Source: Deltaproteobacteria bacterium (GTDB taxonomy: Bacteria > Desulfobacterota > Desulfobaccia > Desulfobaccales > 0-14-0-80-60-11). From it: a DNA stretch of 6,791 bases. Positions 1 through 5,731 of this stretch are shown one piece after another. Under the pieces are notes generated by a model. It was not told where the DNA came from and made no database searches. It worked only from the letters and a program-made list of their open reading frames with translations. Both the position numbers and the translations under genes were made by a program. The stretch lies in NCBI GenBank assembly GCA_016874945.1, contig VGSO01000160.1, positions 1 through 6,791 of the forward strand, in the 5' to 3' direction. How positions within the stretch are numbered: position 1 is the first letter of the stretch; every line of letters starts with the position of its first letter.

Positions 1-131
1 GCATTGACCAAGCACTCTTATGGGTGATGAATCGACCCGGAGGCAATCAAAAAACCTGCTCCCTGGAACGATTCTCGTGATGACCACTCACCCCGAAATC
101 AGAAATAATTTTTGGCAAACGCTATAAAACC

Positions 132-1067
132 ATGCAAAATTGGCAGCCTCTATACTTGGAAACCCACCGCCAGGGGCGGCTAAAAGAAAAGATCGCCGCG
201 GCTTATGAAATATTGGGACAGTGCAATCTCTGTCCCCGAAACTGCCTGGTGGACCGGCACCACGGGGAACGGGGATTGTGTCTTACCGGGAATTTGCCCG
301 TGGTGTCCTCCTTCGGCCCTCATTTCGGGGAGGAAGAGCCTTTGGTGGGGAGCCGGGGCTCCGGCACCATCTTTTTCACCCACTGCAACCTGTATTGCAT
401 TTTCTGTCAGAATTACGAAATCAGCCACGGCGGGCAAGGGGAAGAAATCGCCCTGGAGGATTTGGCGGCCATGATGCTCAACCTCCAGAAGCGGGGCTGT
501 CACAACATCAATTTCGTCACTCCCAGCCACCAGGTTTACCAGATATTGGCGGCCCTGCCCCTGGCCATCGCGGGTGGGCTCAATGTGCCCCTGGTTTACA
601 ATTGCGGCGGGTACGACGCCCTGCACACTTTAAAAATCCTGGACGGGGTGATTGACATCTACATGCCCGACTTCAAGTTCTGGGACCCGGCGGTGGCCGC
701 AGATCTCTGTCAGGCCGAAGATTACCCGGAAATCGCCCGCCAGGCCCTGAAGGAGATGCACCGCCAGGTGGGGGACCTGGCCATGGACGAACACGGAGTA
801 GCCCGCCGGGGCCTGCTGGTGCGCCATTTGGTTTTACCCGACGGACTGGCCGGGACCAAAGAGGGCATGCATTTTCTGGCCCAAGAAATCTCCCCCCACA
901 CTTACGTCAACGTCATGGGCCAATACCGCCCCTGCGGCCGGGCTTATGAACACCCGTCCTTGAAGAAGTTCCTTACCGGCCTGGAGCACCACGAAGCCCT
1001 GCGCCTGGCCCGGGAAGCGGGCCTGACGCGGCTGGACCGGCGGGAAAAGCTCTTCCGCTGGCTTTGA
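132..1067 (+). CDS. PflX-type (COG1313) radical SAM protein
   Basis: A 311-aa radical SAM protein of the COG1313/PflX group, related to pyruvate formate-lyase activating enzymes. The substrate is unknown. The N-terminal domain has four cysteines, C31, C34, C38 and C50, in the arrangement CxLCPRxC followed by GxxGxC. The SAM-binding [4Fe-4S] motif CX3CX2C is C85-C89-C92, followed by the QN dipeptide usual in this group. Other family hallmarks are IDIYMPDFKF (about 174-183), RHLVLPDG (231-238) and a near-C-terminal YVNVMGQYRPCGRAYEHP segment. The length is normal and no export signal is seen, so it should be cytoplasmic. The ATG at 132 fits the family N-terminus but has no clear Shine-Dalgarno sequence. 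Activation of a glycyl-radical enzyme is possible by homology, but no such partner lies in the window. Confidence 0.93.
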   Translation: MQNWQPLYLETHRQGRLKEKIAAAYEILGQCNLCPRNCLVDRHHGERGLCLTGNLPVVSSFGPHFGEEEPLVGSRGSGTIFFTHCNLYCIFCQNYEISHGGQGEEIALEDLAAMMLNLQKRGCHNINFVTPSHQVYQILAALPLAIAGGLNVPLVYNCGGYDALHTLKILDGVIDIYMPDFKFWDPAVAADLCQAEDYPEIARQALKEMHRQVGDLAMDEHGVARRGLLVRHLVLPDGLAGTKEGMHFLAQEISPHTYVNVMGQYRPCGRAYEHPSLKKFLTGLEHHEALRLAREAGLTRLDRREKLFRWL

Positions 1068-1106
1068 GGCGAATATTGGATGAAGAATGAACCATTTTGC
1101 ATTTTT

Positions 1107-1131
1107 ACTGAAAACTGAAAACCGAAAACTG
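1107..1131. repeat. 7-bp tandem repeat (ACTGAAA), about 3.6 copies
   Basis: Three consecutive heptamers ACTGAAA, ACTGAAA and ACCGAAA, then a partial ACTG. The array ends one base before the ATG of the metallophosphatase, so it occupies the place where a ribosome binding site would normally sit. The period is visible directly. Any regulatory role is inference. Confidence 0.8.
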
Positions 1132-1132
1132 T

Positions 1133-1804
1133 ATGTCAATATACGCCGTCGGCGACATTCACGGCTGCCGCCACTTCCTGGAGGAGCTGCTGGATAAAGT
1201 CCAGCCGGACCTCACCCGGGACCGGCTCATCTTCATCGGCGACTATATCGACCGCGGGCCGGAGTCCAGGGGCGTAGTGGACTATATCATCAACCTGCGC
1301 CGCCAATATCCCCGGGGAAACATCATCTGCCTCAAGGGCAACCACGAAGCCATGTTCCTGGACTTCCTCCAGGGCAAAGACAGGGAAATGTTCCTGTTCA
1401 ACGGGGGGCGGGGCACCCTCCGGGACTACTGGGGTTATGGCTGGGACGAGAAAGAGGAGTTAATGCTCCCACCGGAGCATGAAATTTTCTACCGGGAACT
1501 GCTGCCTTATTATGAAACCCCGGACTACATCTTCGTCCACGGCGGCCTCAACCCCCTCCTCCCCCTGGAAGAGCAGGCGGAAGAGGACCTCCTGTGGATC
1601 CGGGGGGAGTTCATCGCCTCCATGGAGGACTTCGGCCGCCGGGTAATCTTCGGCCACACCCCCTTCAAGCGCCCCCTGGTGATGCCCAACAAGATCGGCA
1701 TCGACACCGGCGCGGTGTACGGCAATTTCCTCACCTGTCTCAAGCTGCCGGAGGAGGAGTTCTTTGCTAAGGGGCTGAGGATTATGAATGAAAATAGAGG
1801 ATGA
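1133..1804 (+). CDS. PPP-type metallophosphoesterase (Ser/Thr protein phosphatase-like)
   Basis: A 223-aa calcineurin-like metallophosphatase of the PPP type, close in size and motif order to bacteriophage lambda phosphatase and PrpA/PrpB-like enzymes. All signature blocks are present: GDIHG (7-11), GDYIDRG (36-42), GNHE (69-72), HGG (136-138) and GHTP (174-177). The predicted dimetal ligands are D8, H10, D37, N70, H136 and H175, with H71 as the likely general acid. It should hydrolyse phosphate monoesters, possibly phosphoproteins; a dinucleoside polyphosphatase (ApaH-like) role is the alternative. No signal peptide is seen. The ATG begins two residues before the conserved beta strand, so the start is well fixed by homology, although a heptamer repeat stands in place of a Shine-Dalgarno sequence. 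It is 65 bp downstream of the radical SAM gene, on the same strand. Confidence 0.93.
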   Translation: MSIYAVGDIHGCRHFLEELLDKVQPDLTRDRLIFIGDYIDRGPESRGVVDYIINLRRQYPRGNIICLKGNHEAMFLDFLQGKDREMFLFNGGRGTLRDYWGYGWDEKEELMLPPEHEIFYRELLPYYETPDYIFVHGGLNPLLPLEEQAEEDLLWIRGEFIASMEDFGRRVIFGHTPFKRPLVMPNKIGIDTGAVYGNFLTCLKLPEEEFFAKGLRIMNENRG

Positions 1805-1811
1805 TTCTAAG

Positions 1812-1947
1812 ATATTAACCACAGAGACGCAGCGGGCCCAGAGAGAGGAACCCAGAGAAGAGCTTTTGGGCCTGGCTTGTCCAAGCCAGAGCCAAAAGTT
1901 CTTCTTCTCTCTGTAGATCTCTGTGTTCTCTGTGGTAGATATTTTTT
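1812..1947. repeat. Long imperfect inverted repeat between convergent genes (CCACAGAGA arms); possible terminator
   Basis: The gap between the two convergent genes folds on itself. Outer arms CCACAGAGA (1819-1827) and TCTCTGTGG (1927-1935) are perfect complements and extend to atat at 1812-1815 and 1939-1942. A middle stem pairs about 1855-1862 with 1899-1906, with two G-T pairs. Next inward, CTTTTGG (1863-1869) pairs with CCAAAAG (1892-1898). The apex pairs CTGGCTT (1872-1878) with AAGCCAG (1883-1889) around a 4-base loop. Six T residues follow the right arm (1942-1947), so it could end transcription of the metallophosphatase. The AACCACAGAGACGC word recurs, inverted, at 4140-4153. This points to a dispersed intergenic repeat rather than a one-off hairpin. 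Confidence 0.75.
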
Positions 1948-1985
1948 AAGAAAGTTTTCTAATCGCATCCAGTGAGGAACATGGG

Positions 1986-2507
1986 TCACACCACCTTAGC
2001 CCCGAAGATGCGCTCCATGTGTTTCAGGGCGAAGGCGTGGGCTTCGGGGTCAAAGTCCGCTACTCCCTGGCGGTAAACCAGCGTGGGGATGTCCCGGTCA
2101 AACAGCTCCTTGACGGTCTCCATGACGCAGATGGAGGTGCAGACCCCCGCCACTTCCACCTGGTCCACTCCTTCCGTTTTAAGAATGGCGTCCAGGTTGG
2201 TGCGGGCGAAGCAACTATAGCGGGTCTTGTCCACCCGGTAGTCACCGGCCCGGAAAGGCAGCTCCGGGATGATCTGGGACCCCCAGGTCCCTTTCACCGC
2301 ATGGGGCGGAAAGCGCTTGAACTCCCGGTCATCCGGGGCATGGGCGTCGCACACGAAGATCACCACCCCGCCTGGGGCCCGGACCCGTTCGATTTCCTGG
2401 GCCACGAAGGGGATAATCTCCCGCCCCGTTGGGCCCACATACAACGCCCCCCGAGGGTCAATAAAATCATTGAGCATGTCCGCCACAATCAAAGCCCGCG
2501 TGCCCAT
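1986..2507 (-). CDS. Isochorismatase-family cysteine hydrolase, probable nicotinamidase
   Basis: A 173-aa member of the isochorismatase/nicotinamidase superfamily. The catalytic triad D10, K94 and C127 is complete, and C127 sits in the conserved GVCTSICV block (121-128) with its cis-peptide region. D54, H56 and H69 match the metal ligands of nicotinamidases (DxH, then FPPH before GT.G). Simple isochorismatases usually lack these ligands, so nicotinamide to nicotinate plus ammonia, in NAD salvage, is the best guess. The size matches compact archaeal-type nicotinamidases. The frame stays open to an ATG at 2591, but the start at 2507 has a good AGGAG six bases upstream and begins directly at the first beta strand (MGTRALIVADMLNDF). 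It stands alone and converges on the metallophosphatase gene. Another amide substrate is possible. Confidence 0.88.
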   Translation of the reverse strand: MGTRALIVADMLNDFIDPRGALYVGPTGREIIPFVAQEIERVRAPGGVVIFVCDAHAPDDREFKRFPPHAVKGTWGSQIIPELPFRAGDYRVDKTRYSCFARTNLDAILKTEGVDQVEVAGVCTSICVMETVKELFDRDIPTLVYRQGVADFDPEAHAFALKHMERIFGAKVV

Positions 2508-2513
2508 GAGCGT

Positions 2514-2518
2514 CTCCT
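2514..2518 (-). promoter_or_regulatory. Ribosome binding site AGGAG of the cysteine hydrolase
   Basis: On the minus strand AGGAG lies six bases before the ATG at 2507. It decides the start in favour of the 173-aa product over the 28-residue longer reading from 2591, which has no comparable site and whose extra residues (a Gly/Arg-rich stretch) do not resemble the family. Confidence 0.75.
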
Positions 2519-2563
2519 GGGATAAGTGCAGACCTCGGCCTCCCGAAGGCTCACCTGCAATAT

Positions 2564-2591
2564 AATATAATCTTCCAGAGCCGGGGCGCAA
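2564..2591 (-). promoter_or_regulatory. Candidate sigma-70 promoter for the cysteine hydrolase
   Basis: On the minus strand a TTGCGC -35 (2586-2591) and a TATATT -10 (2564-2569) are separated by 16 bp. This gives a leader of about 50 nt before the start at 2507. The AT-rich TATAATATAA patch stands out in an otherwise GC-rich sequence and allows alternative -10 choices. This is pattern matching only. Confidence 0.45.
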
Positions 2592-2678
2592 TGACAGCCG
2601 CGTAACTGAGATTTTATTATCGGTCCAGAGAAAAAATTTCCCCTGGCAAAATTCTTTCCTGCCCGGTGAGCCTTTGGA

Positions 2679-2684
2679 TATAAT
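2679..2684 (+). promoter_or_regulatory. Candidate -10 element (TATAAT) upstream of the second radical SAM gene
   Basis: A perfect TATAAT lies about 108 bp before the ATG at 2792. The -35 at a 17-bp spacing (TTCCTG, 2656-2661) is poor, so the promoter assignment is weak. The rest of the 284-bp gap between the divergent genes (2508-2791) shows no further gene or obvious structured element. Confidence 0.35.
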
Positions 2685-2791
2685 CTAGGCATATGGAGTG
2701 CCGGCCCTGCCCGCCTTTGGCTCCCCGGAAAATTATGAAAAGTCCGTAACAGCCATTACTCTTAACTTTGAACTTTCCTAACCAGGGCTTA

Positions 2792-4003
2792 ATGAGCGAG
2801 ATCGCGCCAGCAAACTTTTTCTATGAGATGGGGCCTATCCGCCCCCCCAGCGAAGGTCAGGACCACTCGCTGCTTATCCGGACCACCCGGAACTGCCCCT
2901 GGAACCGCTGCCGGTTCTGCTCCACCTATCAGGGCCAGAGGTTCAGCCTCCGGAAGGTCCCGGAAATTCAGCATGACCTCCAGGTGGTCAAGGCCATCCA
3001 CGATAAACTTTTGGACGCGGCCCGCCCTTCAGGCCTCGCCGGCCGGGTGTCCCATGACGCGGTGCTCCGGGTCTGGGCCGGCCAGCCTGGGCTTTATGGG
3101 AATACCGGGGACAACTCCACTCTCAAGTGGCAGAACCTCACCAATGTAGCCAACTGGATTAATTCCGGGGCCCGCACCGTGTTCCTCCAGGACGCCGACG
3201 CCCTGGTGATGCGCACTCCGGACCTGGTGGCGATCCTGAATTGCCTGAAAGAGGTCTTCCCTACGGTGGAGCGGGTCACGGCCTACGCCCGGTCCAAAAG
3301 CGTCGCCCGCAAATCCATGGAAGAACTTGCCCAAATCCGGGCCGCGGGGCTGGTAAGACTTCACGTGGGCCTGGAATCGGGCTGCGACGAAGTCCTGGCC
3401 CGGATAAAAAAGGGAGTAACGGCCCGGGAGCACGTGGCAGGAGGCCAAAAAGCGGTGGCCGCGGGCTTTTCCCTGTGCGAATACGTCATGCCGGGCCTGG
3501 GCGGCCGGGCCCTGTCCCGCCGGCACGCCCTGGACAGCGCCGCGGTTTTAAACGAAATCAACCCGGATTTTATCCGGCTGCGCAGCCTGGCCTTGCGCCA
3601 GGGTTCCCCCTTGCTGGACAGTTGGAAAAAGGGCGAGTTTGACGAGCTTCCCGAAGACGACATGGTTCGGGAAATCGGCTGGTTCATGGAAAATCTCCAC
3701 TGCACCGCGTATCTCACTTCGGACCAGATGTCCAATCTTCTATGGGAGGTGGAAGGCCGGCTCCCCCAGGATAAAGAAAAAATGCTGCAAGTGATTGACC
3801 ATTACTTAACAAAACCCTTGGGGGAAAGACTAATTTTCAGACTCCACCGTCGCCTGCGCTCTTTCACGTCGGTTTATGGCAGCCTGGGACCTGAACTGGA
3901 GGAAATAGTCCAGGCCGCCCGGGAGGCCATCGTTAAAGACCGCGCCGACGCCCCAGACCGCACCGCCGCGGCCATTAACGCGCTTAAAGAGGGGTTTGTT
4001 TGA
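2792..4003 (+). CDS. Radical SAM protein with CX4CX2C motif
   Basis: A 403-aa radical SAM protein of the Elp3/MiaB-like superfamily (COG1032-type), function unknown. The cluster motif is in NCPWNRCRFC: C35, C40 and C43, spaced CX4CX2C rather than the usual CX3CX2C, with an aromatic residue before the last cysteine. GPIRPPSEG (14-22) and LLIRTTRN precede it. A HVGLESGCDEVLARIKKG segment is typical of the Elp3-like radical SAM barrel, followed by YVMPGLGG. The C-terminal third is charged and helical, with no extra Fe-S cysteine cluster and no B12 domain at the N-terminus. I chose ATG 2792, which has a modest AGGG upstream; a TTG at 2768 in the same frame has no ribosome binding site. It stands alone, with non-coding sequence on both sides. 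Confidence 0.88.
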   Translation: MSEIAPANFFYEMGPIRPPSEGQDHSLLIRTTRNCPWNRCRFCSTYQGQRFSLRKVPEIQHDLQVVKAIHDKLLDAARPSGLAGRVSHDAVLRVWAGQPGLYGNTGDNSTLKWQNLTNVANWINSGARTVFLQDADALVMRTPDLVAILNCLKEVFPTVERVTAYARSKSVARKSMEELAQIRAAGLVRLHVGLESGCDEVLARIKKGVTAREHVAGGQKAVAAGFSLCEYVMPGLGGRALSRRHALDSAAVLNEINPDFIRLRSLALRQGSPLLDSWKKGEFDELPEDDMVREIGWFMENLHCTAYLTSDQMSNLLWEVEGRLPQDKEKMLQVIDHYLTKPLGERLIFRLHRRLRSFTSVYGSLGPELEEIVQAAREAIVKDRADAPDRTAAAINALKEGFV

Positions 4004-4032
4004 GATTTGGGGGGGGCCAGGGGGATTTCTTA

Positions 4033-4204
4033 GCTGTCGGCAGTCAGCTTTCAGCCATCAGCGGCTGTTTAAGGCAAGTACTCTTAAGCCGAACGCTGAA
4101 AGCCAAAAAAATTTTCTTGATGAAATATTTTTGTCCTGGGCGTCTTTGTGGTTATATTATAGATGGTTAAAAAAGCTGAATGCTGATAGCTGATAGCTGA
4201 TAGC
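4033..4204. repeat. Element bounded by inverted 7-bp repeat arrays (GCTGATA)
   Basis: The right edge (4175-4204) is a tandem array: GCTGAAT, then GCTGATA three times, then GC. The left edge (4033-4062) is a diverged array in the opposite orientation with the same 7-bp period: GCTGTCG, GCAGTCA, GCTTTCA, GCCATCA, GC. The two edges are therefore imperfect inverted repeats of about 30 bp, 172 bp end to end. A further related word, GCTGAAAGCC, lies inside at 4095-4104. No coding capacity is evident inside. It resembles a small non-autonomous repeat element; no target-site duplication is apparent. Confidence 0.65.
4131..4160 (+). promoter_or_regulatory. Candidate promoter inside the repeat element
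   Basis: TTGTCC (4131-4136) and TATTAT (4155-4160, 18-bp spacer) or TATATT (4153-4158, 16-bp spacer) form a plausible sigma-70 promoter. It faces the small CXXC gene and the polyferredoxin gene. Transcripts would carry the GCTGATA array in a leader of about 55 nt. This is inference from hexamer matches. Confidence 0.4.
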
Positions 4205-4223
4205 CTTTGACAAGGGGGCCTTC

Positions 4224-4355
4224 ATGCCCAAGAAAGCTCTGTGGCTCATCATCATTTTCACGGTGCTGTTCATCATCGGTATCAACACCGGTGACCTGGA
4301 CTATCTGCTGAACCTGGGCAATACCATTTGCCTGTCTTGTATCGGGGTAGGTTAA
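4224..4355 (+). CDS. Small CXXC membrane protein (CD1871A-like)
   Basis: A 43-aa protein: a short basic N-terminus (MPKK), one hydrophobic segment at about residues 5-20, a short polar stretch and a C-terminal C36-L-S-C39 followed by IGVG. It resembles, from memory, the CD1871A family of CXXC motif-containing small proteins found in anaerobes; I could not run a search. The ATG has AAGGGGG five bases upstream. Its TAA (4353-4355) is followed at once by the ATG of the polyferredoxin gene, so the two are probably co-transcribed and translationally coupled. The CXXC pair on a membrane anchor suggests a redox or metal-binding role next to the Fe-S partner. That role is inference. Confidence 0.75.
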   Translation: MPKKALWLIIIFTVLFIIGINTGDLDYLLNLGNTICLSCIGVG

Positions 4356-5252
4356 ATGGTCTCTTTTCGCTGGCTGGTCCAGACCTTGATGGCGTTGGGG
4401 ACCAATGCTTATCTCCTTTTCCCTTTCGGCTCGGTTATCTACCAGGGCCCCCTGAAAGCGGTGTGCCATCCGGGGCTGAATTGTTACTCCTGTCCCGCGG
4501 CCCTGCTTTCCTGCCCCGTGGGCGCGGTGCAGAACTTCATTGGCAGTCTGCGCCTGTGGTCGCCGGGGCAATGGCCCCACCTGGGCCTCATGGTCCTGGG
4601 CTACCTGGGCTTCATCGGCGCCGTGGTGGGCCGGCTGCCCTGCGGCTGGATCTGCCCCTTCGGCTTCATCCAGGATCTGCTATACAAGATTCCCGTGCGC
4701 AAGTTCAATTTATGGCAGCCCTTGAGATATGGGAAATATGTAGTGCTGGTGGTCTTCGTGGTACTCATGCCATTTTTTCTGATTGACGCGGTGGGCCTGG
4801 GCCAGCCCTGGTTCTGCAAACTCATCTGCCCCTCGGGCACCCTGTTGGGGGCCATCCCGCTGATTTTTCTCAAGCCCGGCTTGTGGGTCACCGTGGGATT
4901 CTATTTCTGGAACAAGGTGACCATTCTTGCCGTCATCCTGGTCTCTGCGGCGCTTATCAGCCGGCCCTTCTGCCGGGTGCTGTGCCCCCTGGGGGCCTTC
5001 TACGGGCTGTTCTCCCGCAATACCCTGGTGCACCTGGAGTTCATCGAAGGCAACTGCGTCAACTGCGAGTCCTGCGTGCGCTACTGCCCCACCGGGGTGA
5101 AACCTTATCTGGACCAGGGCAGCCGGGAGTGCATCATGTGCCTGAAATGCCTGGACGCCTGCCGTTTCCGGGCCTTGGATTTCAGCATCCGGCGGCCCCT
5201 GCCAGAACCCGAGAGCCAATCCCAGGGACCGTCATGGCTGGGGAAAAAATAA
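4356..5252 (+). CDS. NapH/CcoG-like membrane polyferredoxin
   Basis: A 298-aa integral membrane iron-sulfur protein of the NapH/CcoG/RdxA-like class (Fer4_5 domain). Hydrophobic segments lie near 7-28, 76-92, 128-148, 160-185 and 188-202. They are interleaved with three CX3CP motifs, at C96/C100, C154/C158 and C206/C210, which are characteristic of the class. A C-terminal domain carries two ferredoxin-type [4Fe-4S] sets: C234, C237, C240, C244 and C259, C262, C265, C269. An extra N-terminal set, C37, C43, C46, C53 (CX5CX2CX6C), precedes the second hydrophobic segment. It probably passes electrons across or along the membrane, but donor and acceptor are unknown. Translation likely couples to the CXXC gene, whose stop codon abuts this ATG. 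NapH itself is unlikely as an identity because no nap genes are nearby. Confidence 0.9.
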   Translation: MVSFRWLVQTLMALGTNAYLLFPFGSVIYQGPLKAVCHPGLNCYSCPAALLSCPVGAVQNFIGSLRLWSPGQWPHLGLMVLGYLGFIGAVVGRLPCGWICPFGFIQDLLYKIPVRKFNLWQPLRYGKYVVLVVFVVLMPFFLIDAVGLGQPWFCKLICPSGTLLGAIPLIFLKPGLWVTVGFYFWNKVTILAVILVSAALISRPFCRVLCPLGAFYGLFSRNTLVHLEFIEGNCVNCESCVRYCPTGVKPYLDQGSRECIMCLKCLDACRFRALDFSIRRPLPEPESQSQGPSWLGKK

Positions 5253-5259
5253 AAAAAAC

Positions 5260-5298
5260 TTGACACTCTTGCCAATTATATCCATCATTATCTATAAT
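5260..5298 (+). promoter_or_regulatory. Promoter of the ihfA-like gene
   Basis: TTGCCA (5269-5274) and a perfect TATAAT (5293-5298) are separated by 18 bp, giving a strong sigma-70-type promoter about 50 bp before the start codon. A perfect TTGACA also occurs at 5260-5265 with a poorer CATCAT 17 bp downstream, a possible second start. The sharply AT-rich stretch contrasts with the flanking coding DNA. Confidence 0.65.
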
Positions 5299-5314
5299 TA
5301 GTCATTAATTGGCA
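5270..5314. promoter_or_regulatory. 9-bp inverted repeat flanking the ihfA-like promoter (candidate operator)
   Basis: TGCCAATTA (5270-5278) and TAATTGGCA (5306-5314) are perfect reverse complements, centred about 36 bp apart. The left arm overlaps the -35 TTGCCA and the right arm falls just past the -10, around the expected transcription start. This layout suits a repressor or autoregulatory site. The symmetry is seen; the function is inference. Confidence 0.45.
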
Positions 5315-5348
5315 TCCTTACGGTCTTCAGCAAGAGGAGACGCGGGCC

Positions 5349-5639
5349 ATGGCCCTTACCAAAGAAAAGCTAATAAGCCGTATGCAAACCCAGGTGGGCT
5401 TGAACAAGCAAGAGTCCCGCACCGCGGTGGAGCGGGTATTGGACCTCATGAAGGAAACCCTGGCCCGGGGAGATGACCTGCTCATCAGTGGTTTTGGAAA
5501 ATTTTCCGTGCGCCAGAAAAACGCCCGCCGGGGACGGAACCCCCAGACCAGGGAAAATCTTATCCTGCGGGCCCGCAAGGTTGTGGTATTTAAAACTTCC
5601 GGAGTGCTGCGCAACCGCATCAACGGCCTCAGGGATTAA
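5349..5639 (+). CDS. ihfA: Integration host factor alpha-like DNA-bending protein
   Basis: A 96-aa member of the HU/IHF family, which bends DNA as a dimer. The N-terminal helical dimerisation region (about 1-40) is followed by ISGFGKFSVRQK (46-57) and the DNA-binding arm KNARRGRNPQT (57-67). P65 sits at the position of the intercalating proline of E. coli IHF-alpha. The C-terminal VVFKTSGVLRNRIN matches the IHF-alpha-like end better than that of HU. The usual NPxTGE at the arm tip reads NPQTRE here. The ATG is preceded by AAGAGGAG nine bases upstream. It has its own promoter and is probably monocistronic, or read on into amrS 92 bp later. HU is the alternative name; the family itself is certain. 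Confidence 0.85.
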   Translation: MALTKEKLISRMQTQVGLNKQESRTAVERVLDLMKETLARGDDLLISGFGKFSVRQKNARRGRNPQTRENLILRARKVVVFKTSGVLRNRINGLRD

Positions 5640-5731
5640 GCACGCCAGCATTTCTTTAAAACATCCTATTCCCCACCCACCGGCCCTGGCCGGCGGGGCG
5701 CCCATCCAATTCCGGGGCGAGGATTCTGGTC

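Noticed and set aside
3..80. Open frame at the left edge, possibly the tail of an upstream gene
   Set aside because: Only 25 residues ending in tandem stop codons, no recognisable motif, and a composition unlike the neighbouring genes. It cannot be told from chance.
123..128. TATAAA just before the first radical SAM gene as a -10 element
   Set aside because: It ends three bases before the ATG, which would require a leaderless transcript, and no -35 lies at a suitable distance; the nearby TTGGCA is only five bases away.
180..626. Long open frames opposite or offset from the real genes, here and elsewhere
   Set aside because: They overlap genes with complete family motifs, show no motifs of their own and arise from GC-rich codon bias.
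2508..2591. N-terminal extension of the cysteine hydrolase to an ATG at 2591
   Set aside because: The extra 28 residues do not resemble the family, the proposed promoter falls within them, and a good AGGAG supports the start at 2507.
2768..2791. TTG start for the second radical SAM gene
   Set aside because: No ribosome binding site precedes it, and the ATG at 2792 fits the family N-terminus.
4175..4204. GCTGATA array as a CRISPR
   Set aside because: Seven-base direct repeats with no spacers and no cas genes; it is a simple tandem repeat.
5680..5693. GC-rich hairpin CCGGCC/GGCCGG after the ihfA-like gene as a terminator
   Set aside because: No T-run follows and the loop is only two to four bases. 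It may simply be GC-rich leader sequence of amrS.
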